From contig NZ_FQUX01000008.1 in assembly GCF_900129275.1 (NCBI RefSeq), positions 186,001 through 250,000 on the forward strand: a stretch of DNA of 64,000 nucleotides, given 5' to 3'. The position numbers and the translations under genes are program-made. The stretch is from Arenibacter palladensis (lineage in GTDB: Bacteria > Bacteroidota > Bacteroidia > Flavobacteriales > Flavobacteriaceae). Below, piece by piece: positions 55,844 to 64,000 of this stretch. A model generated the notes under the pieces. It ran no database searches, was not told the origin of the DNA, and saw only the letters and a list, made by a program, of their open reading frames with translations. Positions within the stretch are counted from its first letter, which is position 1, and each line of letters starts with the position of its first letter.

Positions 55844-56959
55844 ATGGAACTAATTAAATTTATTACAATAGCAGTAATGACCTTAATCACAACTGTGGGT
55901 TTCACTCAAAACAAAACCACTGACCATCTCAGTATGGGATGGGGGAATGTTGCCACAGACATGCCTCTAGAGTGGTATGGGTCTAACGAAGCGCAATTGG
56001 TTGCAGAAAATGTAATACTCAGTCAAAAAGAGATCGGAGGATGGGAGAAAAACAAAGACTACCATCATCCATTTTCTGAGGCAGAGAAATCCCATTATAA
56101 AAATAACAAGGCTGAAATTGGAGCAACTTTCGATAATGGCGCCACCATAACAGAACTTAGGTTCTTGGCTAAAATGCATTCACAAATTCAGGATAATCAC
56201 TACAAAAAAGCTTTTGAAAAGGGACTCAATTACATCTTTGAGGCACAATACGAAAATGGCGGATGGCCACAATTTTTTCCAGTTCGCCAAGGGAGTGTAG
56301 CTTATTCTGGCCATATCACTTATAACGACGATGCCATGGTCAATATTATGAAATTCCTAAAAGGGATTAGTTCGGATAATAAAGAATACGCATCACTGCA
56401 ATTAAGTGCCAACACAAGGGAAAAAGCCAAAAAGGCTTACGATAAGGGCATTCAATGTTTTCTTGATACACAAATAAAATACAAAGGCAAACCAGCGGTC
56501 TGGTGTGCCCAGCATGATTCAGTGACACTGGCCCCTGCAAAGGCCCGTAGTTACGAACTTCCTTCGTTTAGCGGTTCAGAATCCGTGGGGATTGTACTAT
56601 TATTGATGGACATAGATAATCCTTCCAAAGAAATTGTTACTTCTGTAAAGGGAGCTGTACAATGGTTTGAAAACAACCGAATTACGGGTATAAAAATAGA
56701 GACGGAAATCAACAAGGACGGAGGAAAGAATAGAATTGTTGTGGAAGATAAAAATGCACCCACCTTATGGGGACGCTTTTATGATTTAGAAACCAGCACT
56801 ATATATTTCTGTAGTCGGGATGGTGTCAAAAGAAACTCGCTCGCAGACATAAGCGACAATAGAAGGAACGGTTATAGTTGGTACACAAATGAACCGGAAA
56901 AGGTACTAAAAAAATACCCGGAATGGTTGGCAAACATAAATCTATCAAGAAATAAATAA
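55844..56959 (+). CDS. PL10 pectate lyase
   Basis: A 371-residue exported enzyme from the ATG at 55844, chosen because it starts the signal peptide (ending near GFTQ); an in-frame ATG at 55751 is less likely. Motifs of family 10 lyases: PLEWYGSNEAQ, EIGGWEKNKDY, TFDNGATITELRFLA, AQYENGGWPQFFP, HITYNDDAMVN, and WCAQHDSVTL followed by PAKARSYE and SGSES. These cut polygalacturonate by Ca2+-assisted beta-elimination; the NDDAM Asp and the ARSYE Arg fit the expected catalytic residues. It is the first gene of the pectin-type cluster. Confidence 0.9.
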   Translation: MELIKFITIAVMTLITTVGFTQNKTTDHLSMGWGNVATDMPLEWYGSNEAQLVAENVILSQKEIGGWEKNKDYHHPFSEAEKSHYKNNKAEIGATFDNGATITELRFLAKMHSQIQDNHYKKAFEKGLNYIFEAQYENGGWPQFFPVRQGSVAYSGHITYNDDAMVNIMKFLKGISSDNKEYASLQLSANTREKAKKAYDKGIQCFLDTQIKYKGKPAVWCAQHDSVTLAPAKARSYELPSFSGSESVGIVLLLMDIDNPSKEIVTSVKGAVQWFENNRITGIKIETEINKDGGKNRIVVEDKNAPTLWGRFYDLETSTIYFCSRDGVKRNSLADISDNRRNGYSWYTNEPEKVLKKYPEWLANINLSRNK

Positions 56960-57030
56960 ACATGCCTAACCTTTGAAGAATTTTAGGATAACAATTAATC
57001 CATAATTGAAAAACCCTTAATTTCATTGAT

Positions 57031-58458
57031 ATGAAAACATTTTATCTGTTTATTTCCTTTTGTTTGGTATCCTCTATCACAACTTTTGCCCAAATAGATC
57101 AAAAAAATAGGGTAATTATTTTAACCGATATTGAAGCCGACCCTGATGACACACAGTCTTTGGTACGTTTGCTTTTGTATTCCAACCAAATTGACATAAA
57201 GGGAATTGTCGCTACAACGTCTTGTTGGTTACAGCACCGAATAGCCCCAGAATCCATAGAACGGGTCATTCAGGCCTATGGTAAAGTACATCCCAACCTT
57301 TTAAAACATGAAGCTGGTTTTCCCAAACCAGAAGCATTGGCTGCATTAATTAAAAACGGCCTTCCGGAATATGGTATGAAGGGGGTTGGTGACGGAAAAA
57401 ATTCAGAGGGCTCCGAATGGATAATCAAAACATTGGAAGAAGAGGATGATCGCCCATTGTGGATTTCAGTTTGGGGCGGTGTCAATACTTTGGCCCAATC
57501 CCTTGACCAAATTCGGAAAACAAAAAGTAAGAAGGAGGCCCAAAGACTTATCTCAAAACTCCGAGTATATAACATCTCGGACCAAGATGATAGCGGTATT
57601 TGGATACGGAACAATTTTCCTGAGCTTTTTTATATTGTTAGTCCGGGAGATTATTACGGCACTGCCACTTGGACGGGCATCAATAGCTATATAAAAGGAA
57701 TAGACAACAGCTCGATCAGCAATATCTGGATAGCCCAAAACATTCAACAGAATCATGGACCTTTGGGAGCTGAATATCCGGATGTTGCTTGGGGCGTAGA
57801 AGGAGATACACCCGCATTTTTATCGTTAATACCCAACGGACTTAACGAACCTGAACATCCGGAATGGGGTGCATGGGGCGGACGCTATGAATTGTACAAA
57901 CCCGATTTCTCAAAAACAAAAAAAGGGAGCTCCATAGTTCCCATTGCTCCTGAGACCAGGGCAATTTGGACCAATACAGTCGATAATTATACCCCTTACA
58001 TTCCTAAGGAATATGGCCGTTCCGTTAAAAAGGATACCATTACATTCAAAGATAACAAGGTAACGTTATGGCGCTGGAGGGAAGATTTTCAAAATGATTT
58101 TGCCGCTCGTATGGATTGGTGTACCCAACCCTATGAGGAAGCCAACCACCCACCCATTCCGGAACTGACCCATTCCAATCGATTAACGGTAAAGTCGGGC
58201 GAAGCCTTTAACCTGGATGCTTTTAAATCTACGGATCCTGATGGCGATAATCTTAGCTATTTGTGGTTCCATTATCCAGAGGAAAGTTCATATAAAGAAA
58301 AAATAGATTTGGGTGCTGAGAATGTGCATATGGTAAACCTTAGGGCCCCGATAGTAGAAAAGAAGGAAACCATTCATTTCATTTTGAAGCTATCGGACAA
58401 GGGAACCCCTGCGTTGTCAAGATACAAGCGTGTAATAGTGACGGTTCTTCCAAATTAG
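57031..58458 (+). CDS. Exported DUF1593 (nucleoside-hydrolase-fold) protein 1
   Basis: A 475-residue protein with signal peptide ending TTFAQ. The N-terminal domain is nucleoside-hydrolase-like (DUF1593): LTDIEADPDDTQSLVRLLLY (Asp33, Asp37, Asp39, Asp40) matches the Ca2+-binding DxDxxxDD-like motif of that fold, followed by WGGVNTLAQSL and GDTPAFLSLIPNGL. The C-terminal part (about 345-475) has [16 protein letters not shown] and a PEESS/DPDGDNLSYLWF Ig-like module as in Sde182-type proteins. It is the first of four consecutive DUF1593 genes after PL10. The substrate is not known. Confidence 0.85.
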   Translation: MKTFYLFISFCLVSSITTFAQIDQKNRVIILTDIEADPDDTQSLVRLLLYSNQIDIKGIVATTSCWLQHRIAPESIERVIQAYGKVHPNLLKHEAGFPKPEALAALIKNGLPEYGMKGVGDGKNSEGSEWIIKTLEEEDDRPLWISVWGGVNTLAQSLDQIRKTKSKKEAQRLISKLRVYNISDQDDSGIWIRNNFPELFYIVSPGDYYGTATWTGINSYIKGIDNSSISNIWIAQNIQQNHGPLGAEYPDVAWGVEGDTPAFLSLIPNGLNEPEHPEWGAWGGRYELYKPDFSKTKKGSSIVPIAPETRAIWTNTVDNYTPYIPKEYGRSVKKDTITFKDNKVTLWRWREDFQNDFAARMDWCTQPYEEANHPPIPELTHSNRLTVKSGEAFNLDAFKSTDPDGDNLSYLWFHYPEESSYKEKIDLGAENVHMVNLRAPIVEKKETIHFILKLSDKGTPALSRYKRVIVTVLPN

Positions 58459-58516
58459 TCGGTAATTAACAATTGGAAGACACCGATCCACCTAGTTGGA
58501 ATAAAACAAAACGACC

Positions 58517-59797
58517 ATGAATAAACTAATTTTTATATTTTCCTTCTTAATTCTACAAAGTTGTGCAACTATAAACAGTAAGCCAATTGTAGAAAAACCT
58601 CGAATATTGATCAGTTCGGATATTGGAGGAACCGATCCCGACGACTTTCAATCCATGATACATTTATTGATGTATTCCGACCTTTTCCAAATAGAGGGCC
58701 TGGTTTCTTCCCCCTTTGGCAATGGTCGCAAAAAGGATATTCTAGATATGATAGACCTATATGAAAAGGATTTACCTGAATTAAAACCACAGTTCCCGAA
58801 CTTGACCCATCCAGATTCCTTGAGAGCAGTTTGCAAACAAGGAACAAAACTGGAAGCCCCTTATAAAGGATACGATACAGCCACCGAAGGCTCGGAATGG
58901 ATTATTAAATGTGCCAAAAATACAACAGACCAACCTCTATGGGTTTTGGTTTGGGGGGGTTTGGAAGATTTGGCACAGGCACTACATGATGCTCCCGAAA
59001 TTGAGAAAAACATTAAAGTATATTGGATTGGTGGTCCAAATAAAAAATGGAGCATCAATGCCTATTCCTACATTGTGAAAAATCATCCCAACCTATGGAT
59101 AATCGAAGCTAATTCAACTTACAGAGGCTGGTTCATGGATACCGAATCGCCCAAAGAACTCAAAGGCAAATCCTATTACAACAACTATATCCAGGGAAGA
59201 GGGGCCTTGGGGAAAAATTTTAAAAACCACTATGAGGGCGAAATTAAAATGGGCGACACCCCTTCCCTGGCCTATTTAATGAATGGTGACCCAAATAATC
59301 CTATAGGAGAAAGTTGGGGCGGAAGTTTTACCCCAATTAAACATAGCTCAAGAACAATTTTTGAAGGAAACAGCAGTAAGAAAGATACGGTAGCCGCCTA
59401 TGCCGAATTGGAATGGAGATTTAAAGGGCCAGACTTGCCCATTCCGCAAGATTCCACTTGTTTTACATTAGAGATTTCAAATCAAACTTGGCCCGGATAT
59501 TACCTTGGGAATGGTATTTATGGGGTACGCTACTCCTCCAAAAAACCGGAAACCGGCAGCTATTTCACCAAAAGTGCCATACCCGAATTGGATGCCCAAA
59601 GAGGTCAGTTTGTTAGTATAACCCCATGGCCAGGAAAAACAACTCCCAATGATTACCCTCTTGGTTCCAATTGGTATAGCGACAAGCCAGCTCCCGACCT
59701 TTTTATCGGAGATCAGCAAGGCGCCAAAACAATTTCAAAACATCGGGAAGCCTATTTAATGGATTGGGCTAAAAGGTGGCAATCAATAAACAAATAA
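58517..59797 (+). CDS. DUF1593 protein 2, lipoprotein, shortened
   Basis: A 426-residue lipoprotein with lipobox LILQSC (Cys16). The nucleoside-hydrolase-like domain has [15 protein letters not shown] with the Asp cluster, then [11 protein letters not shown] and [12 protein letters not shown]. It lacks the [15 protein letters not shown] and DPDGD Ig-like module of its three neighbours and instead ends in a different domain of about 120 residues ([29 protein letters not shown]). It is therefore the odd one out and probably surface-anchored. Starts 58 bp after the previous gene. Confidence 0.82.
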   Translation: MNKLIFIFSFLILQSCATINSKPIVEKPRILISSDIGGTDPDDFQSMIHLLMYSDLFQIEGLVSSPFGNGRKKDILDMIDLYEKDLPELKPQFPNLTHPDSLRAVCKQGTKLEAPYKGYDTATEGSEWIIKCAKNTTDQPLWVLVWGGLEDLAQALHDAPEIEKNIKVYWIGGPNKKWSINAYSYIVKNHPNLWIIEANSTYRGWFMDTESPKELKGKSYYNNYIQGRGALGKNFKNHYEGEIKMGDTPSLAYLMNGDPNNPIGESWGGSFTPIKHSSRTIFEGNSSKKDTVAAYAELEWRFKGPDLPIPQDSTCFTLEISNQTWPGYYLGNGIYGVRYSSKKPETGSYFTKSAIPELDAQRGQFVSITPWPGKTTPNDYPLGSNWYSDKPAPDLFIGDQQGAKTISKHREAYLMDWAKRWQSINK

Positions 59798-59802
59798 AAA
59801 GG

Positions 59803-61227
59803 ATGAAAATTAACAACCTCATTGCAATAGTTGGCATAGCCTTAATAACAACTACCGCCATTGCACAAGAAAAGCCTAGGGTATTTGTGCTTACCGACAT
59901 AGAAAATGAACCGGATGATGCCATGTCGATGGTTCGTTTTTTGGTATATGCAAATCACTACGACATTGAAGGATTGGCCGCTACTACATCTGTTCACCAA
60001 CAAAACAAGGTAGCTACTTATCGTATTCAAGAAATTGTAAATGCCTATGATAAGGTAAGGGATAACCTTGAAAAACACGAATCAGGTTTTCCTTCCGGAG
60101 AATATTTAAAGTCCAAGATTACAGAAGGCCTACCAGAGTACGGAGTAAAAGCTATTGGGGTTGGTAAAGATTCCCCGGCCTCCGAATTATTAATTAAAGC
60201 GGTCGATAAAAATGACACAAGGCCATTGTGGGTAACGGTTTGGGGCGGGCCAAATGTATTGGCACAGGCGCTCTGGAAAGTTAGGGAAACACGTTCAAAA
60301 AAAGATTTGGATCAATTTGTCAAGAAATTACGGGTTTACACCATTTCCGATCAGGACGATAGCGGCCCGTGGATCCGCAAGGAATTTCCAGAACTATTCT
60401 ACATTGTGAGTCCTGGTTTTAATGCAGGTGGCGGCTATCATCATGCCACATGGAGTGGAATAAGCGGTGATTTTTTTCATGCCCGATGCGACGGAGCCGA
60501 TTTTAGCCTCGTTACAAACGAATGGTTGGATGGGAATATACGGAAAAAAGGTCCTTTAGGTGCAGAATATCCCAGATGGGATTATTTAATGGAAGGCGAC
60601 ACGCCATCATTCCTTGGTTTGATCAATAATGGCCTAAGTTATCCCGAACACCCGGAATGGGGTGGCTGGGGCGGTAGGTACGAATATTACACTCCAAGGA
60701 TGCAAAAGTGGTTTTTGTATCCAGAAACCAGACCTATCTTTTCCGATGCTGTAGACGAAGTCTTAGGTACTGATGGCCGATGGCACTCGGGCAACCATGA
60801 AACTATTTGGCGTTGGAGAGAAGATTTTCAAAACGATTTTGCCGCCAGAATGGATTGGACCATAAAGCCATACGATAATGCCAACCACCCGCCCAAAGTT
60901 AAACTAACCCATAAAAAAAATCTTGTCGCAAAAAAAGGAGACAAAATACTTTTAAGTGCCTTAGGTTCCAAGGATCCCGATGGAGATGCCCTCTCATACC
61001 ATTGGTTTTATTATGAAGAAGCTGGCACATTTTCAGTCTCTAGCGCACGTAGTGGACAACCTTTGACCATTCAAAACTTTGACCAACCTGAAGCCTGGTT
61101 TACCGTACCAAAGAGTAGAATTGGTGGTTCAGGAAAGGGAACCATGCATATTATTCTTGCGGTAACCGACCATGGCTCGCCACGATTAACCCGATATGAA
61201 CGGGTAATAGTCAATATTGAAGAGTAA
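59803..61227 (+). CDS. Exported DUF1593 protein 3
   Basis: A 474-residue exported protein from the ATG at 59803; a GTG at 59776 inside the previous gene is rejected. The signal peptide ends near TTAIAQ. The DUF1593 domain has [25 protein letters not shown] and [14 protein letters not shown], and the C-terminus has [15 protein letters not shown] and [12 protein letters not shown]. It starts 5 bp after the previous gene. By eye it is closest to DUF1593 protein 1. Confidence 0.85.
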   Translation: MKINNLIAIVGIALITTTAIAQEKPRVFVLTDIENEPDDAMSMVRFLVYANHYDIEGLAATTSVHQQNKVATYRIQEIVNAYDKVRDNLEKHESGFPSGEYLKSKITEGLPEYGVKAIGVGKDSPASELLIKAVDKNDTRPLWVTVWGGPNVLAQALWKVRETRSKKDLDQFVKKLRVYTISDQDDSGPWIRKEFPELFYIVSPGFNAGGGYHHATWSGISGDFFHARCDGADFSLVTNEWLDGNIRKKGPLGAEYPRWDYLMEGDTPSFLGLINNGLSYPEHPEWGGWGGRYEYYTPRMQKWFLYPETRPIFSDAVDEVLGTDGRWHSGNHETIWRWREDFQNDFAARMDWTIKPYDNANHPPKVKLTHKKNLVAKKGDKILLSALGSKDPDGDALSYHWFYYEEAGTFSVSSARSGQPLTIQNFDQPEAWFTVPKSRIGGSGKGTMHIILAVTDHGSPRLTRYERVIVNIEE

Positions 61228-61237
61228 CAATTGCAAA

Positions 61238-62692
61238 ATGAAAAATATTCTTTATTCAAGTTTCATAATTCTGTTTTTTGCTTTTCATACCTCAGTAAAT
61301 GGTCAGAGCCAAAAACAACGTATACTCATAACCTCGGATGGAGAAATAGACGATGAGTGTTCCATGGTTAGATTTTTACTTTACGCCAATGAGTGGGATG
61401 TTGAGGGCATTGTAACCTCAAGTTCCCAATACCATTGGCATGGCCACAAATGGGCGGGAGATGACTGGATAGACCCCTATCTTGAGGCCTATGCGGAGGT
61501 ATACCCAAACCTGATCAAGCACAGCAAGGATTACCCTACACCCCATTATTTAAAATCGATTAATTTCCTTGGAAATGTTGAAAGTGAAGGGGAAATGGAC
61601 TCCATTACCCCCGGATCTACACATATTGCGAATGTGCTTTTGGATGAATCCGATGACAGACCCATCTGGATTCAGGCTTGGGGAGGCACCAACACCATTG
61701 CTAGGGCCTTAAAAACCATAGAAGAAGATCATTCTGACAAGATGGAATATGTTGCTGGTAAATTACGCTTTTTCTTTATCTGGGAACAAGATGATACCTA
61801 TCAATCCTACATCCGTCCACACTGGGGAAAATATAATATCCCTACAATTATATGTGATCAGTTTTGGGCCGTTGCCTATCAATGGGACAAAATAATGCCC
61901 CAGGATAAACAAAATTTTTTTAAAAGCGATTGGATGAAATCGAATATTTTGGAGAATCACGGTCCACTTTGCTCCTTGTATGAAGCGTATAAAGGTGGTA
62001 ATGATAAGGAAGGGTTTATTGCGGGCGATGCCAAATCTAAAAGTGATTTTAGATCTGAAGGGGATTCGCCAGCGTTTATTTACACTATTCCTACAGGACT
62101 CCGCTCTTTAGAATCTCCGGACTATGGGGGTTGGGGCGGACGCTATATCAAGGTTAGGGAAAATACTTGGCTTGATCCGGTTCCCCAAGCTGATTATAAA
62201 TATCCAGAAGGACGATGGTACACCCAAACCGCATGGGGAAGAAACTATATGCGAAACGATTATCCTAAGAATTTAGATTTAATGAATGCTTATTTTAAAC
62301 CTATTACCCGATGGGCAGATGCATTACAGAACGACTTTGCCGCTAGGGCCGATTGGTGTACAAAACCTTATGATGAAGCTAACCACCCTCCCATTGTAAA
62401 ACTAAATAGCGCTCTGGATATTACGGCAAAACCTGGCAGTAAAATTAAATTAAACGCCAAAGGAACACTGGATCCCGATGGCGATCAACTAAGCTACTCC
62501 TGGTGGCAATACCAAGAAGCCGGTACCTTTAAAGGGAACATTGAAATACCAAATGCCCAAAAGCAAAATACTTTCTTTAAAATCCCAAAAAATGCCGAGA
62601 AAGGTGAAAATATACACATCATATGCGAAGTAACGGACAATGGTACACCAATGCTAACCAGATACCAGCGCATAGTTGTTACAATTAAATAG
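61238..62692 (+). CDS. Exported DUF1593 protein 4, divergent metal motif
   Basis: A 484-residue exported protein from the ATG at 61238 (signal peptide ending near SVNGQS). The motif is ITSDGEIDDECSM, shorter than in its paralogues: it retains Asp34, Asp38 and Asp39, but the spacing has lost two residues. A WGGTNTIARAL segment, GDSPAFIYTIPTGL, and an extra WHGHKWAGDDW insert follow, then LQNDFAARADWC and DPDGDQLSYSWW. It starts 10 bp after protein 3. It may have a different substrate. Confidence 0.82.
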   Translation: MKNILYSSFIILFFAFHTSVNGQSQKQRILITSDGEIDDECSMVRFLLYANEWDVEGIVTSSSQYHWHGHKWAGDDWIDPYLEAYAEVYPNLIKHSKDYPTPHYLKSINFLGNVESEGEMDSITPGSTHIANVLLDESDDRPIWIQAWGGTNTIARALKTIEEDHSDKMEYVAGKLRFFFIWEQDDTYQSYIRPHWGKYNIPTIICDQFWAVAYQWDKIMPQDKQNFFKSDWMKSNILENHGPLCSLYEAYKGGNDKEGFIAGDAKSKSDFRSEGDSPAFIYTIPTGLRSLESPDYGGWGGRYIKVRENTWLDPVPQADYKYPEGRWYTQTAWGRNYMRNDYPKNLDLMNAYFKPITRWADALQNDFAARADWCTKPYDEANHPPIVKLNSALDITAKPGSKIKLNAKGTLDPDGDQLSYSWWQYQEAGTFKGNIEIPNAQKQNTFFKIPKNAEKGENIHIICEVTDNGTPMLTRYQRIVVTIK

Positions 62693-62987
62693 TATTAAAA
62701 ATGGTAAACCAAGGAATTTATATAGGGCGATTAAAAAACTATATTCTATATAATCCGCGAATTAAATCCTTGGATCGGCGATGGCCAGTTTATTTACCAT
62801 TCCTATTGATGGGCCTAAAAGTTGGCACACAAAATCAATCACCTGCCACATATGTCAATATCGAATAAGAATAAGTTTCCGATCATAAACAGCTCCTGTA
62901 TATTCATGAGTCCAACGAAAAAGTGGTCTGATCATAGCTTGACCCAAATAAACTCTTAAAACCCCACCCAACTAAAACAAAAGAAAA

Positions 62988-64000
62988 ATGAACTCAATAA
63001 AAACCACTACTAAAGTATTCAGCTCCTTCATAAAAAGGTTATTGTTTGTCGCATTAACTAGTTTGTCCCTTGTTGCAACCTCCCAAACACCTTGGCAAAA
63101 TGGTGCCTTAGAAGTTTCTTCCAATGGACATTATATACAACATACAAATGGAAGCCCATTTCTATGGATAGCGGATACCGGATGGGGCATGGTACAGCAA
63201 TTGACCAGGGAAGAAATTGACCTATACCTTGATAATCGACAAAAACTTGGTTTTACTGTCATTCAAACCGTGGCATTCTGGTATCCACATGGAGGAGGAA
63301 TGGAAATGGGACCGCATAATGCAGCCAACACCTATGGTTTTCGTCCTTTTAGTGGTAGCGAAGATATGCCAAATACCTCTGAACCTCTTGTGGTTTCTGG
63401 TGGAGGCCCCTCCACTCCTAATGATTATTGGGACCATATGGACTATGTGGTCCAGGCGATTAAAAAAAGAGGGCTGTACCTAGCTCTACTGCCCTGCTGG
63501 GGCCGTGCCTATATTACACCACAGATGGGTGGGGCACAACAGGAATTTTCTGAGGACGAAGCCAGAACTTATGGGGCATTTTTAGGCAAACGCTACCAAG
63601 ATGAACCTAATATTATCTGGATTCTTGGGGGCGATGCAAAAGCCCAAATTGATGGTTATGATAAAAACGCCAACCTTCAGCAATGGGACAGGCGTAATGT
63701 TTTTCGCGCTATGGCGGAAGGTATAGCCCAGGGCGTTACCGGTCAGCGTCCAAAATGGGACGAAAAGCACCCGGCATGGGATAAGGTCTTTATTACTTTT
63801 CATCCTGATGGTGACGCGCCCGATAATTCTTCAAAGTGGTTTCATTCAGATCAATGGCTTAGGGCAAATGGAGTTGAAGTATGGCGCGAACTTGATCAGG
63901 TCTATCCAACAATGTTAGGTGATTACCAATTGAACAAACCCGTTAAACCAAGTCTTTTTTTAGAAGGCTCATACGAATACGGTTCCTATCGCCATGTGTG
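62988..64000 (+). CDS. DUF4038/GH140-like exported glycoside hydrolase, partial (3' end outside window)
   Basis: The frame is open from an ATG at 62988 to the window edge (337 complete codons). The signal peptide ends near TSQTPW. The mature N-terminus (SNGHYIQHTNGSPFLWIADTGWG) is the DUF4038/apiosidase-like start, followed by FWYPHGGG, PCWGRAYITP, DEPNIIWILGGD with a catalytic-type Asp, and FLEGSYEYGSYRHV with an acidic pair. GH140 enzymes remove apiose-linked side chains from rhamnogalacturonan II. It is 295 bp after the last DUF1593 gene and may start a new transcript. Confidence 0.82.
   Translation, partial: MNSIKTTTKVFSSFIKRLLFVALTSLSLVATSQTPWQNGALEVSSNGHYIQHTNGSPFLWIADTGWGMVQQLTREEIDLYLDNRQKLGFTVIQTVAFWYPHGGGMEMGPHNAANTYGFRPFSGSEDMPNTSEPLVVSGGGPSTPNDYWDHMDYVVQAIKKRGLYLALLPCWGRAYITPQMGGAQQEFSEDEARTYGAFLGKRYQDEPNIIWILGGDAKAQIDGYDKNANLQQWDRRNVFRAMAEGIAQGVTGQRPKWDEKHPAWDKVFITFHPDGDAPDNSSKWFHSDQWLRANGVEVWRELDQVYPTMLGDYQLNKPVKPSLFLEGSYEYGSYRHV

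Noticed and set aside
62701-62868. 55-codon frame before the DUF4038/GH140-like gene
   Set aside because: Starts 8 bp after the DUF1593 stop but has no recognisable features.

Overview
The window is chromosomal DNA from a marine-type member of the Bacteroidota, most likely Flavobacteriaceae. It is AT-rich and packed with SPII lipoproteins. It has a CarboxypepD_reg TonB-dependent receptor paired with a DUF4249 lipoprotein, a TamB/TamL pair, a Y_Y_Y propeller sensor, LytS/LytTR two-component genes and a polysaccharide locus. I see no rRNA, tRNA, CRISPR array, insertion sequence or phage gene. Species cannot be read from the sequence alone.

Layout. (1) 42-9720: twelve co-directional, tightly spaced genes that almost all encode exported or membrane proteins: an OmpA-like protein, small lipoproteins, two small integral membrane proteins, two pairs of apparent paralogues, and a large lipoprotein carrying a CHAT/caspase-like His-Cys signature. 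This is the best candidate for an undescribed system. (2) 9792-17693: a GAF histidine kinase and a sugar operon (MFS transporter, PfkB sugar kinase, GH13_18 phosphorylase) facing a LacI regulator that has LacI-type operators just upstream, then a HAD phosphatase/mutase. (3) 17718-20936: TonB receptor plus DUF4249. (4) 21800-24918: ECF sigma factor, membrane anti-sigma candidate, DUF4097-like protein, small barrel protein, small Cys-rich protein. (5) 24967-33495: DUF808 protein, then TamB and TamL. (6) 33677-37037: a stress/membrane group (CsbD, AI-2E-type exporter, a 55-aa lmo0937-type protein, YihY). (7) 37115-41735: NTF2-like protein, a decayed alcohol dehydrogenase tail, an amidohydrolase split by one in-frame stop, an SDR and a membrane nucleotide cyclase. 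(8) 42555-54046: a propeller sensor with a degenerate kinase end, two LytTR regulators, three LytS-type kinases, a cytochrome c and a vanadium haloperoxidase/PAP2 lipoprotein. (9) 54624-64000: AraC regulator divergent from a pectin-type locus: PL10 pectate lyase, four tandem DUF1593 nucleoside-hydrolase-fold proteins and the start of a DUF4038/GH140-like hydrolase that leaves the window.

How they may work together. Sugar block: the transporter imports a sucrose-like glucoside, the GH13_18 enzyme splits it with phosphate, the kinase phosphorylates the released ketose, and LacI controls expression. Pectin block: PL10 cuts homogalacturonan while the GH140-like and DUF1593 enzymes may trim furanosyl side groups. 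Envelope block: the products would sit in the periplasm and outer membrane, with the CHAT-like protein as a possible protease or scaffold. These roles are inferred from family and context.

Gene decay is visible around 37.6-39.1 kb. Four genes (starting at 10994, 21800, 31180 and 42555) appear to begin with TTG.
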